Below, piece after piece: positions 9,167 to 16,057 of a DNA stretch of 30,625 nt (position 1 is its first letter; each line of letters opens with the position of its first letter). The stretch is from UBA1731 sp963653155 (lineage in GTDB: Bacteria; Verrucomicrobiota; Kiritimatiellia; RFP12; UBA1067), in NCBI GenBank assembly GCA_963653155.1, contig CAVJWR010000032.1:1-30625 (forward strand). Direction: 5' to 3'. A model generated the notes under the pieces. The model saw nothing but the letters and a program-made list of their open reading frames with translations. It searched no databases and was not told the DNA's origin. The translations under genes and the position numbers were made by a program.

Positions 9167-9181
9167 CGGACACCATGTCCG
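9167..9181. repeat. 15-bp inverted repeat, left copy
   Basis: CGGACACCATGTCCG is the exact reverse complement of the 15 bases at 10868-10882 on the far side of the recombinase gene. Each copy is itself a 6-bp-stem hairpin. The pair brackets the recombinase and its promoter. Confidence 0.5.
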
Positions 9182-9333
9182 AGGAATTCGCCGAATTTGA
9201 GAAGCTTCCATGGCATCATTCCAATCCGCTTCTAATCATCACATTGCGAACATGGCGTGAAATCCACTAATCAACCTGAAATCATGGCGTACGATTCGCC
9301 AGACCGTTTCTAAGCGGCTTCTAAGGAGTGCCT

Positions 9334-10446
9334 TCATAACGGTGGGATTGCCCGCGACACAGCCGCCTGAAGGGCGGAATCCGATGGTTGCGTATAGCGG
9401 GCATGCATTCCGCCACCTGAGTGCCCTGTGATTGCATCCGTGACATGAGGCGGAATCCCCGCCTCGTCCATCAGTGAAATGAAGGTTGCGCGTAGCGAAT
9501 GGAAACTCGCCCTGCCATTGCCGCGCTTCCTCACGGCGCAGACCCGAAAAGCGCGGCATATCGCCTTGCTCGGATGGCGGCGTGACCGTTCCTGGAAAAG
9601 ATATCCATCGTTATCGACATTGGATAGCCGACTCTCTACGCACTGGCGAGCAAGGCCTACCAATGGGATCCGTATTGGGCGATACCTCCTGTGGCTGGTC
9701 TTGTTTGGCCGAAGAACCAGGAATTTTCCGCCAAACACCACTTCGTCGCATCTGAGTTCGGCAACATCAGACAGGCGAAGTCCCGTGTAATATCCGATAG
9801 TGACCATATCCGCATACGCGCATGCGCACGGGTCATTCCCTTTCGCCTTAAGGCAATCGACGATCCTGCGCACTTCGGCAGTTTCAAGCCTGCGGTAGAA
9901 TTCACTGCGGCATTCGTCTGATCGCATCTGCGTTGAAGAGACGCACAAAGACCATATTGACGCGTCAAACTTCATTGTACGCCACACGCGACGAAAGAAC
10001 ACGATCATTCGTCCGGCAGAGACATATCGTGAAACCAATTCCATGGCGATTCGCTTCGCATCTTCCGCAGAAAGCGATGCAGGATGCGAACTTGCCGGCG
10101 CAACATCAGCAAGGATATCCAGCCACCTGCGGTAGCTCGATGCGCTGGCGACAGGAATTGGCTGTGGCACATTCGTGCAGAATGTCCGCCAAAGCATGCG
10201 CCATGTGATTCGCGGAAACGGATGCTTCGCTGACAGCTGGCGCCTTGCCTCATCTCCAAGGCAGACCAGATGCCTGAGCCAATCCTTCTCGTTTTCGGCG
10301 GCATGCGGTGCCATCTGCGCAGCCCGCATCCGCGCAATGCGAAGACGGTCGGTCTTAAGCGATATCCATTTCTGCCGTCCCCGTGAAGTCAGCACGAGGT
10401 AATAGCGAGTCCCTTTTCGTTGCAGTGATCCTGTGAATGCATTCAT
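9334..10446 (-). CDS. Tyrosine recombinase / phage-type integrase
   Basis: A 370-residue site-specific recombinase. The N-terminus (MNAFTGSLQRKGTRYYLVL...RGRQKWISL) resembles the arm-binding beta-sheet domain common in these enzymes. The C-terminal catalytic domain shows the expected Arg (TGLRLSDVAEL), Lys region (NKTSHRRYRPI), HxxR (HSLRATF), the second His (TGHSGG) and the Tyr nucleophile (ARYTQPSD). The set looks intact. The start at 10446 was chosen because a TATACT -10 box lies 8 nt upstream; an in-frame upstream start would add residues read from AATCGTA repeats. No excisionase or phage genes are nearby, so the mobile unit, if any, is small. It might act on the surrounding repeats, but this is untested. 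Confidence 0.85.
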   Translation of the reverse strand: MNAFTGSLQRKGTRYYLVLTSRGRQKWISLKTDRLRIARMRAAQMAPHAAENEKDWLRHLVCLGDEARRQLSAKHPFPRITWRMLWRTFCTNVPQPIPVASASSYRRWLDILADVAPASSHPASLSAEDAKRIAMELVSRYVSAGRMIVFFRRVWRTMKFDASIWSLCVSSTQMRSDECRSEFYRRLETAEVRRIVDCLKAKGNDPCACAYADMVTIGYYTGLRLSDVAELRCDEVVFGGKFLVLRPNKTSHRRYRPIRIPLVGLARQCVESRLSNVDNDGYLFQERSRRHPSKAICRAFRVCAVRKRGNGRASFHSLRATFISLMDEAGIPPHVTDAITGHSGGGMHARYTQPSDSALQAAVSRAIPPL

Positions 10447-10454
10447 GCGCAAAT

Positions 10455-10460
10455 AGTATA
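10455..10460 (-). promoter_or_regulatory. -10 box of the recombinase gene
   Basis: TATACT on the minus strand lies 8 nt before the ATG at 10446. The predicted transcription start is within about two bases of the start codon. No Shine-Dalgarno sequence can fit in between. It is one of several such near-leaderless layouts in this window. Confidence 0.6.
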
Positions 10461-10479
10461 CGGCAGGGGATTGAATTGA

Positions 10480-10504
10480 TTTACGATTTACGATTTTCGA
10501 TTGC
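10480..10504. repeat. Inverted AATCGTA heptads
   Basis: TTACGATTTACGATTTTCG is the reverse-complement orientation of the AATCGYA module seen at 1730, 7871 and 18850. It directly precedes the recombinase promoter and forms the left end of the repeat-filled spacer 10470-10790. Confidence 0.75.
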
Positions 10505-10622
10505 ATTTATGCATTGAGCCATTTGATGATTTACCGTAGCGACATATCCCCCGAACGAAGTGAGCCGCGCATGCGGTCGCTAGAGGGGTGCGCCTCGCCG
10601 TCGTGCATGGTGCGGGAGGGTC

Positions 10623-10701
10623 GCAGTTTACTGCAACCGACGACAACCCACGGACGCAATGAATTGCGTCCCTCCCATGGCGGCGGTTGAGGTCAACCGC
10701 C
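10623..10701. repeat. Cluster of palindromic modules
   Basis: Three palindromes occur in succession: GCAGT-TT-ACTGC (10623-10634), GGACGCAA-TGAA-TTGCGTCC (10652-10671) and GGCGGTTGA-GG-TCAACCGCC (10682-10701). The first is preceded by GGGAGG; the last two are followed by CTCCCAT. Linker and architecture match the modules at 1547-1661, 18776 and 22169-22347, while stem sequences differ. Confidence 0.75.
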
Positions 10702-10735
10702 CTCCCATTCTCTACATACTTCTCCACGTCCAAAG

Positions 10736-10780
10736 CCTACAAACTACCATCTACCCACTACCATCTACCAACTACCATCT
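10736..10780. repeat. Heptad array after CTTCTCCACG leader
   Basis: About six WCTACCM heptads follow the leader ACTTCTCCACG (near 10720) and are followed by AAATCATAAATAAT. With the inverted AATCGTA heptads at 10480 and the palindromes in between, they build one composite spacer element of about 300 bp. Confidence 0.8.
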
Positions 10781-10808
10781 TAAATCATAAATAATCCCGC
10801 CACCCCTC

Positions 10809-10837
10809 TTGATTTTGCCGCTCGGATGTTGTACAAT
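10809..10837 (+). promoter_or_regulatory. Sigma70-type promoter for a short hairpin RNA
   Basis: TTGATT (10809-10814) and TACAAT (10832-10837) are separated by exactly 17 bp, the optimal spacing. The predicted start is near 10844, upstream of a strong stem-loop and a T-run. Unlike the other promoters in this window it has a recognisable -35 and does not sit against a start codon. Confidence 0.6.
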
Positions 10838-10843
10838 ACGCGC

Positions 10844-10904
10844 CATCTTTGAGCAAAGGAGGGGATTCGGACATGGTGTCCGTGGACAAAATCCTCTCTT
10901 TTTT
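10844..10904 (+). ncRNA. Candidate ~60-nt stem-loop RNA or attenuator
   Basis: AAAGGAGGGGATT (10855-10867) can pair with AATCCTCTCTTTT (10890-10902) in a continuous 13-bp helix with two G-U pairs. A second hairpin, CGGACA-TGG-TGTCCG (10868-10882), lies inside. Six T (10899-10904) close it, as in an intrinsic terminator. With its own promoter the unit could be a small RNA. The helix also buries a strong AAAGGAGG ribosome binding site for a 38-codon frame, so it could alternatively be a regulated leader of hipBA. Confidence 0.45.
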
Positions 10905-10989
10905 GTTTCCCCCTTTTCCCAGTTGCCGCAAACCGGATTTGTCTTATGGGGTTTCTTCACTTCTACGCGACCATTTAACACCCCTCTGA
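10873..10989 (+). CDS. Possible 38-residue leader peptide
   Basis: An ATG at 10873 is preceded at about 10 nt by AAAGGAGG (10855-10862), the best ribosome binding site in this spacer. The frame runs 38 codons (MVSVDKILSFLFPPFPSC...) to a TGA at 10987-10989 that falls inside CTCTGAGAG, the first element of the hip operator. The peptide is unlike any family I know. The start lies inside a stable hairpin, so translation would be weak unless that structure opens. It may be chance. Confidence 0.25.
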   Translation: MVSVDKILSFLFPPFPSCRKPDLSYGVSSLLRDHLTPL

Positions 10990-11054
10990 GAGATGGTTAA
11001 AAAGCAATATATTGCCGATAAGTGCGTATGGATATTGATAAGAGCAATATATTA
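10979..11054 (+). promoter_or_regulatory. hipBA operator
   Basis: The hip control region contains CTCTGAGAG, the perfect palindrome GCAATATATTGC (11004-11015), TGATAAG-like direct repeats (CGATAAG and TGATAAG) and a second AATATATT box (11045-11054) that abuts the extended -10. Palindrome centres are 40 bp apart. HipB proteins are known to bind paired palindromes and repress their own operon, which fits this arrangement. The near-identical copy at 1423-1497 shows which bases are conserved. Confidence 0.7.
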
Positions 11055-11063
11055 TGGTAAAAT
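11055..11063 (+). promoter_or_regulatory. Extended -10 promoter of hipBA
   Basis: TGG plus TAAAAT (11058-11063) sits 6 nt before the hipB ATG at 11070, the same geometry as the AAA ATPase promoter at 228-236. The downstream operator palindrome touches it, so bound repressor would block polymerase. Leaderless translation of hipB is predicted. Confidence 0.65.
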
Positions 11064-11069
11064 GCAACC

Positions 11070-11414
11070 ATGTTTATTTCAATGGATTCCATTTCTCTGA
11101 CATCACCGAATGATGCGCTTGCGCTATTGCGCACTTGGCTACGCACCGAACGGCAACGCGTCAACTGGACGCAGCAGGAACTCGCACGGCGCAGTGGCGT
11201 ACCGGCGGCATCCATATCGCGTCTGGAGCGGACGGGGCTTGCCTCCACGGATGCGCTCTTTCGAATCGCCTTCGCCTTGCGGCAACTGGAGGCCGTCGGC
11301 GATTTTCTGAAAGAACGGCAGCGTCTTGCGTCCGTGCCAGTCTCATTAAAAGCATTACCCCGACGAAAGGTTGTGCAACGTGTCCGCATGAAAAAGGAGC
11401 GCCCATGCGCCTGA
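11070..11414 (+). CDS. hipB: HipB-type helix-turn-helix antitoxin
   Basis: A 114-residue XRE-family regulator. The helix-turn-helix is visible as WTQQELARRSGVPAASISRLERTG (given in part: WTQQELARRSGVPAAS, then ISRLERTG), followed by the dimer helix region (TDALFRIAFALRQLEAVGDFL). It precedes hipA and overlaps it by 10 bases, the usual order and spacing for hipBA. In known systems HipB neutralises the HipA kinase and represses the operon through palindromes upstream; two such palindromes lie directly before the gene. The ATG sits 6 nt behind the -10 box, so the mRNA is probably leaderless. The C-terminal tail is rich in Arg and Lys. Confidence 0.85.
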   Translation: MFISMDSISLTSPNDALALLRTWLRTERQRVNWTQQELARRSGVPAASISRLERTGLASTDALFRIAFALRQLEAVGDFLKERQRLASVPVSLKALPRRKVVQRVRMKKERPCA

Positions 11415-12475
11415 CGGTTTCCTTGCGCTTTTCGCCCACATCCCAAGTCAAGGTCGGCACACTTTTCGATCTGGGACGCGANNNNNNNNNNGGCCTCAAT
11501 CTGTCACCATTTCGTCTGCCGCCCCAACATGGTGTCCTTGTATACGACCGTTCAGGCAATATGAATACCTTCGGCTTGTTTGAAGACTCACTTCCAGATG
11601 GATGGGGACGGCGCCTTGTCGATGTCGCCTACAGGCAACGATATGGACGCCTTCCTACGGCATTGGAACGACTCGCCTGCGTAGGGACAAATGGCATGGG
11701 TGCCTTAGTCTACGAGCCGGAGGAACCACTTGAGGCAGAAACAGATCTTTCTGACCTTGCAGCGCTTGCTGAATCGGCGGAACGCTTTGCCGACGGAAAA
11801 GCCGAGGACGTTTTACCGGAGGTACGCCGGGCAGGCGGCAGTTCTGGTGGGGCACGTCCAAAGGTGTTCATAGGATTCAACCCACAAACGGGAGCGGTCT
11901 GCGCAGAACGGGAATCTTTGCCGCCAGGCTTTGAGCATTGGATCGTAAAGTTCAACACACGCCAAGATGGTGCGGATGCGGGCATTCGGGAATACCGCTA
12001 TTATGAAAAGGCCATCGCAGCCGGCGTTTCGATGATGCCGAGCCGACTGATCGAGACGAAGACCGGTGCCTTCTTCGCCACGAAGCGGTTCGACCGCACG
12101 GATGTCGGCGGACGGATTCATGTCGCTTCGGCGGCAGGACTTCTCCATGCGGACTTCCGCACGCCGGGTGACGAGTATGCGTTACTGTTCAAGCTGACGG
12201 ATGCGCTAACGCACGATTACTCGGCAAAGGAAGAGTTGTTTCGCCGCACAACGCTGAATGTCCTTGAACACAATCGTGATGACCACCTGAAGAACTTCGC
12301 GTTCCTAATGGACGAGAAAGGCCGTTGGTCACTGGCCCCCTTCTACGACTTCACATACAGCGAAGGTCCAAATGGATGGCAGACGCTATCGGTCGCGGGT
12401 GAAGGGGCCAACCCGACACAAGCAGACCTTGACCGTCTGGCGAGGGAGGTTGGGCTAAAGACCATCCGCCGCTAA
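11405..12475 (+). CDS. hipA: HipA-type Ser/Thr kinase toxin, gapped and short at the C-terminus
   Basis: A HipA-family kinase; in the family, such kinases phosphorylate proteins such as glutamyl-tRNA synthetase and slow growth. The N-terminal domain starts MRLTVSLRFSPTSQVKVGTLF and is broken by 10 N at 11482-11491, where about 12-16 residues are probably missing by comparison with relatives. GLFEDSLPDGWGRRL is the usual N-domain signature. The kinase part shows the Gly-rich GGSSGGARPK, the ATP-side WIVKFN Lys, the catalytic HNRDDHLKNF and the metal-binding YDFTYS. The protein stops at REVGLKTIRR, roughly 50-60 residues before the usual end, and a heptad array begins 7 bases later. Loss of the C-terminal helices could weaken the toxin. 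Start 11405 overlaps hipB. Confidence 0.85.
   Translation: MRLTVSLRFSPTSQVKVGTLFDLGRXXXXGLNLSPFRLPPQHGVLVYDRSGNMNTFGLFEDSLPDGWGRRLVDVAYRQRYGRLPTALERLACVGTNGMGALVYEPEEPLEAETDLSDLAALAESAERFADGKAEDVLPEVRRAGGSSGGARPKVFIGFNPQTGAVCAERESLPPGFEHWIVKFNTRQDGADAGIREYRYYEKAIAAGVSMMPSRLIETKTGAFFATKRFDRTDVGGRIHVASAAGLLHADFRTPGDEYALLFKLTDALTHDYSAKEELFRRTTLNVLEHNRDDHLKNFAFLMDEKGRWSLAPFYDFTYSEGPNGWQTLSVAGEGANPTQADLDRLAREVGLKTIRR
11482..11491. other. Scaffold gap inside hipA
   Basis: Ten N interrupt the hipA N-domain between LFDLGR and GLNLSPF. The frame is preserved by chance. Relatives have a short loop here of the type …YDP.FL…, so the true gap is likely a few dozen bases. Confidence 0.85.
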
Positions 12476-12481
12476 AACCCA

Positions 12482-12503
12482 CCCTACTACTATCTACCAA
12501 CTA
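12482..12503. repeat. Minimal heptad array between converging genes
   Basis: Three diverged heptads (CTACTAC-TATCTACCAACTA) fill the 25-base gap between hipA and the VWA gene. The TAG stop of the VWA gene is formed by the last heptad (12501-12503). No terminator hairpin is visible for either gene. Confidence 0.7.
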
Positions 12504-14183
12504 AAACCGCAGACGCATCGCCACGGCACGGTCATCCCGCCATTCGTCGCGCAGCGACCTGTCGGTCGCCGGCGAGGCGGCAAGGTTGAGCTGATAGAGG
12601 GATTCAAACGCCTTCTTGCCGGAAAGTCCCTGAAGCGTGAACACGAGTTTCTTCACCGATGCCGGGCAACGTCCGCGAAGTTCCACGCGACCGCCCCGGT
12701 AAAGGTTCTTGAGGAGCACCGGATACGTCTCAGCCTCGCTGCCGGAAGCAAACGCCACGCGAATATCTGTAAGCACCGGATCGCGAAACGCCTTTGCCAG
12801 GGATTCGAGCTCCTTTCCGGCATTGAACCTGAAGCCTGAATGTATGAACGACTCACCCCTGTTTCCCCTCGTAAGGATCTCGATCAGATCGCGGTTCGCC
12901 TTGTCCTTTACGCCATACATGTACACGGATACAAGCCCATCGTTGAGCTTCGTGAAGCGCGAAAGTATTTCGGCGGTATCGCTCACGCCCGCATTGGCGT
13001 CGCCATCGGTCACGACAAGCGCAATGAGCGGACGCGACGGGTCACGCGGCAACGTCAGCACCGACCGTATCACGGAAAACACATCCGTCCTTCCATGGGC
13101 AGTAAGGCGTGAAAGCCATTTGTCCGCCTCCGCAAACGAGGGAGCATCACACTCGCGCCATTCCTGGAATGCGTACGAGAAGCTGTTCCTGAACGCAACG
13201 AGGTTGAAGCGGTCTCCCGTGTTCAGGCAGGAGCGCAAGATCGATTTCGCCACCTCGCGGCAGTTCTTGAGGCGATCCTTGCCGATTGAACCCGATGCGT
13301 CCATCAGTATCACCGCGTCCTTCGGGACTATCGGCAACGCATCCGGCCCCCTCTTTGGCTCGAACGTTATCTTGAAATATCGCCAATTCGGGTCTGCCGG
13401 ATCGACATACGTCACCATTCCACAACTGACTACGCTCTCCGCAGGCAAGGTTTTCTGTTCCGAAAGAAGTTGCCGAACGGCGGCCTTTTCCTGCTCCACG
13501 AAGGATTCGTTGACCTCTTCCAGCACCTTGTTCTCGAACTTGAACTCTACGGACGGCGCCTTCTTCTCCGCTTCGATGCCAGCCATAACGCCATCGCCTA
13601 CCTTGATCTCCGGCAACGTAAATACTGGAGCCGGGGCGGACATTCCCGGAACGGGTATGACGGACTCCGCTCCATCCGATGCCACAGCCAGAGGCGCGAC
13701 GGGGAGCGACGGCGCCATTGCCACCGCATCCATATCGGCAGCAGTCGGCATAGTGAAGCCTGTATCCTCGATCGCATTGGCACTCAGGATTGACGGCTTG
13801 GGGAGTTCCATCGGGGCATCCATCGGCCCGCTCAGCACCTGTGGAGTGAGCACTGGCGGAGCCGGGATCGGAGCATCGCTTACAGAAGACGCCGCAGTCG
13901 GAGCCGATGATGCCGACGTCTGCGACACCGTTGGCGCACTGCGTGGGGCCGGGATGTCGGATGCCGGGACGGACTTCACCCTTTCACGGAACGGATCACC
14001 CTCGAAGCGTTTTACCGCCATCGGCGGACGGTGCGTACGCCGGGCCTCAAGGTCTGACGAACCCGCCGTGTGACTCATCACGTGCGGAGCGGCGAAGAAC
14101 ATCAGTACGCCATGCAGAATGAGCGATGCCCCCACCGCGAAAAAGATGAGATCGCCATGTTCGGAACTACTCTTCATCGCCAA
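12501..14183 (-). CDS. Membrane-anchored von Willebrand factor A protein
   Basis: A 560-residue protein with one N-terminal membrane segment (residues ~11-32, LIFFAVGASLILHGVLMFF) and a long Pro/Ala/Ser-rich linker to about residue 210, as in TonB-like periplasm-spanning proteins. A von Willebrand factor A domain starts near 288. The MIDAS metal site is intact: DASGS at 295-299, a Thr in GRTD and an Asp in TDGDAN. Its start overlaps the stop of the upstream TPR gene by 17 bases, so the two are co-translated. VWA plus TPR pairs occur in Bat-like and other envelope systems, but no MoxR ATPase is near, so the role is open. The stop codon is repeat-derived. Confidence 0.8.
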   Translation of the reverse strand: MAMKSSSEHGDLIFFAVGASLILHGVLMFFAAPHVMSHTAGSSDLEARRTHRPPMAVKRFEGDPFRERVKSVPASDIPAPRSAPTVSQTSASSAPTAASSVSDAPIPAPPVLTPQVLSGPMDAPMELPKPSILSANAIEDTGFTMPTAADMDAVAMAPSLPVAPLAVASDGAESVIPVPGMSAPAPVFTLPEIKVGDGVMAGIEAEKKAPSVEFKFENKVLEEVNESFVEQEKAAVRQLLSEQKTLPAESVVSCGMVTYVDPADPNWRYFKITFEPKRGPDALPIVPKDAVILMDASGSIGKDRLKNCREVAKSILRSCLNTGDRFNLVAFRNSFSYAFQEWRECDAPSFAEADKWLSRLTAHGRTDVFSVIRSVLTLPRDPSRPLIALVVTDGDANAGVSDTAEILSRFTKLNDGLVSVYMYGVKDKANRDLIEILTRGNRGESFIHSGFRFNAGKELESLAKAFRDPVLTDIRVAFASGSEAETYPVLLKNLYRGGRVELRGRCPASVKKLVFTLQGLSGKKAFESLYQLNLAASPATDRSLRDEWRDDRAVAMRLRF

Positions 14184-16014
14184 ACAGCTCCTTCAGTACG
14201 GTTTCGTATCCCTTTGCCTTCAAGGCCTCTCCCTTTGCGCGGTACACGTCGGCAAGCGTGCGATATGCCTTGGCGCGTGCCTTAAGCCGACCTGGACCGG
14301 CATTGCGCAACACGGCATCCGTAAGCGTCCGCTCGGCGGCATCGTATTCGCCCTTGCGGTACTCAAGCTGGCCGAGAGCCAACGCCGCCACAGAACCTTC
14401 GTCCGTCTCGGCCTTTACGGCAAACGCCCGACGATATGCGGCTATCGCCTCGTCATACCGGGCAAGCCCCTCCAACGCCTGGCCTTCCCTTGCCGCCGCG
14501 ATCTGCACAAACACCGGATCTCCCGATCTCGCCGTCAGTGCCTTGGCCCCTGTAAGTAAGGCTTCCCACTCGCCGCAATCTGCAAGCAGCCTGAGCACGG
14601 CGGCAAGATGCATCGCAGACATCCGCTCCGAAGCGCCCTTGGAAATCAACTCGACATACCTTGCTGCGGCATCCTTCGTCCTGCCCACGCGGGCATCGGA
14701 ATCGGCGACAAGGAGATTTGCCTCCCTCGCCTGATCCATGGATATTCCGAGCTTCAAGGCCTCCTTGAGCCGCGCAACGCCCTCCTCCTCGTGTCCAAGG
14801 CGGATGGCGGCGATTCCTCTCCAGTAAATTGCTTCGTTGCGTCGCTGAAGGTTCGGAAACCGCTTCAGCGCCTCGTCGAGAGCCAATTCGCCCGCAGCCC
14901 AGTTCTCCGCACGAAGGTCTGATAGCGCATTGGCGAACAGGGCCTCCCCTGCAGCAGGATCATTCGGCCACTTCTCCGCTATGCGCCTGTACTCCGCACG
15001 GGCCTCTGCGGACGCGCCAGACCGCTCGTGCGCCCATGCGAGGCGCAATGCGTCGCCGGGGGAATCCGAAAGCGATGCGGCAAGCTTCGCGGCCTGCACG
15101 GCAGCCGGGATGTCTCCGCGCTTTACGGCGTCATCGAACTTCATGCGCTGTACCGGGAGCATGGCCGCCGCGCGATAGCGTCCCTGCGGATGCAGCTCCA
15201 CATATCTTGAAAGTTCGGCAAGCCCCTGCTCACGCCTGTCGAGAGCCATCATCGCCGCGCCGCGCAGGTAGGCGAGATCGTCCTCGACCGAATCCCCGCA
15301 TGCGGCAAGGCAATCCGTATAGCGTCCACAAAGGAACGCGCTCCATGCCCTTGGCGTACGTGCCGCAGCCGTGCGCGGGCTGTCTGGATAGGCCTTGGTG
15401 AGTCGTCCGAACAGGATTGCCGCCTCATTCCACCGCTTGTCGCCATAGGCAAGCGACGCGGCGGCATACATCGACTCCTCCGCCACGGACTTCTCGTTCG
15501 ACATGGACAGCTCAAGGAATATCCCGGTGGCCTCGCGGCGATCCTCCGGCTTGTCGCTCTTTGCCAGGATGAGGGCACGCTTGAGCCGCGCAAAGAGGGC
15601 ATAGCGTCCCTTGGGATCCGCCTTTTCGCTTTCAAGGAACATTGCGGGATCGTTCTTCGCGCTTGCCACGCGATAGAGAGCCACGGCCCGCATTTGGCTG
15701 GATATGTCCCGACGGAGCATCCTTTCATATGTCGGCATCGCCTCCGAATCCTTTCCGAGCGCATGGGCGCACTCGGCGATCCTGAATTCGATGTCCGTAT
15801 CAGAGATCGACTTTTCGGATCTCAGCGCGGCATACTCCTTCGCGGCTTCCGCGTGAAGCCCCTTAGCGAACATCTTGTCCGCCATCAAGAGCCTGTCGGC
15901 AGGCGCGAGCGCAAGCGAGGCCGCGAAAATGGCCGTGGGGAACACCGCCGGGAGAAGCGTTGCGCACATGCAGCGCACCTTCGTCCTGTATCCATGATCG
16001 GTTGTAGTCATCAT
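14167..16014 (-). CDS. Exported TPR protein
   Basis: A 615-residue protein built mainly of tetratricopeptide-like helical pairs. Examples are AEAAKEYAALRSEKSISD, WNEAAILFGRLTKAYPDSP, NLQRRNEAIYWRGIAAIRLGHEE (seen as separate short helices) and YDEAIAAYRRAFAVK. The N-terminus has a hydrophobic stretch (CATLLPAVFPTAIFAASLALA), so it is probably exported. The start at 16014 is one of two adjacent ATGs, with CGGAG about 12 bases upstream; an upstream start at 16041 is possible. It lies 43 bases behind metXW and overlaps the VWA gene, so it probably forms an envelope scaffold with the VWA protein. Some repeats resemble YbgF/BamD-type TPRs. Function unknown. Confidence 0.75.
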   Translation of the reverse strand: MMTTTDHGYRTKVRCMCATLLPAVFPTAIFAASLALAPADRLLMADKMFAKGLHAEAAKEYAALRSEKSISDTDIEFRIAECAHALGKDSEAMPTYERMLRRDISSQMRAVALYRVASAKNDPAMFLESEKADPKGRYALFARLKRALILAKSDKPEDRREATGIFLELSMSNEKSVAEESMYAAASLAYGDKRWNEAAILFGRLTKAYPDSPRTAAARTPRAWSAFLCGRYTDCLAACGDSVEDDLAYLRGAAMMALDRREQGLAELSRYVELHPQGRYRAAAMLPVQRMKFDDAVKRGDIPAAVQAAKLAASLSDSPGDALRLAWAHERSGASAEARAEYRRIAEKWPNDPAAGEALFANALSDLRAENWAAGELALDEALKRFPNLQRRNEAIYWRGIAAIRLGHEEEGVARLKEALKLGISMDQAREANLLVADSDARVGRTKDAAARYVELISKGASERMSAMHLAAVLRLLADCGEWEALLTGAKALTARSGDPVFVQIAAAREGQALEGLARYDEAIAAYRRAFAVKAETDEGSVAALALGQLEYRKGEYDAAERTLTDAVLRNAGPGRLKARAKAYRTLADVYRAKGEALKAKGYETVLKELFGDEE

Positions 16015-16057
16015 AGGCAAGCTCCGCCGATGGCATCTCACCGGCAGTGGATGTGTC

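Noticed and set aside
9060..9330. attC site or integron platform next to the recombinase
   Set aside because: No matching GTTRRRY/RYYYAAC core pair, no cassette genes, and the recombinase does not show the integron-specific insertion.
11135..11404. N-terminal extension of hipA from an upstream in-frame ATG
   Set aside because: It lies in another frame of hipB and translates to unlike sequence; ATG 11405 gives the family N-terminus and the usual overlap.
12709..14073. 454-codon plus-strand frame opposite the VWA gene
   Set aside because: Ser/Ala-rich translation without motifs; the opposite strand encodes a clear MIDAS domain.
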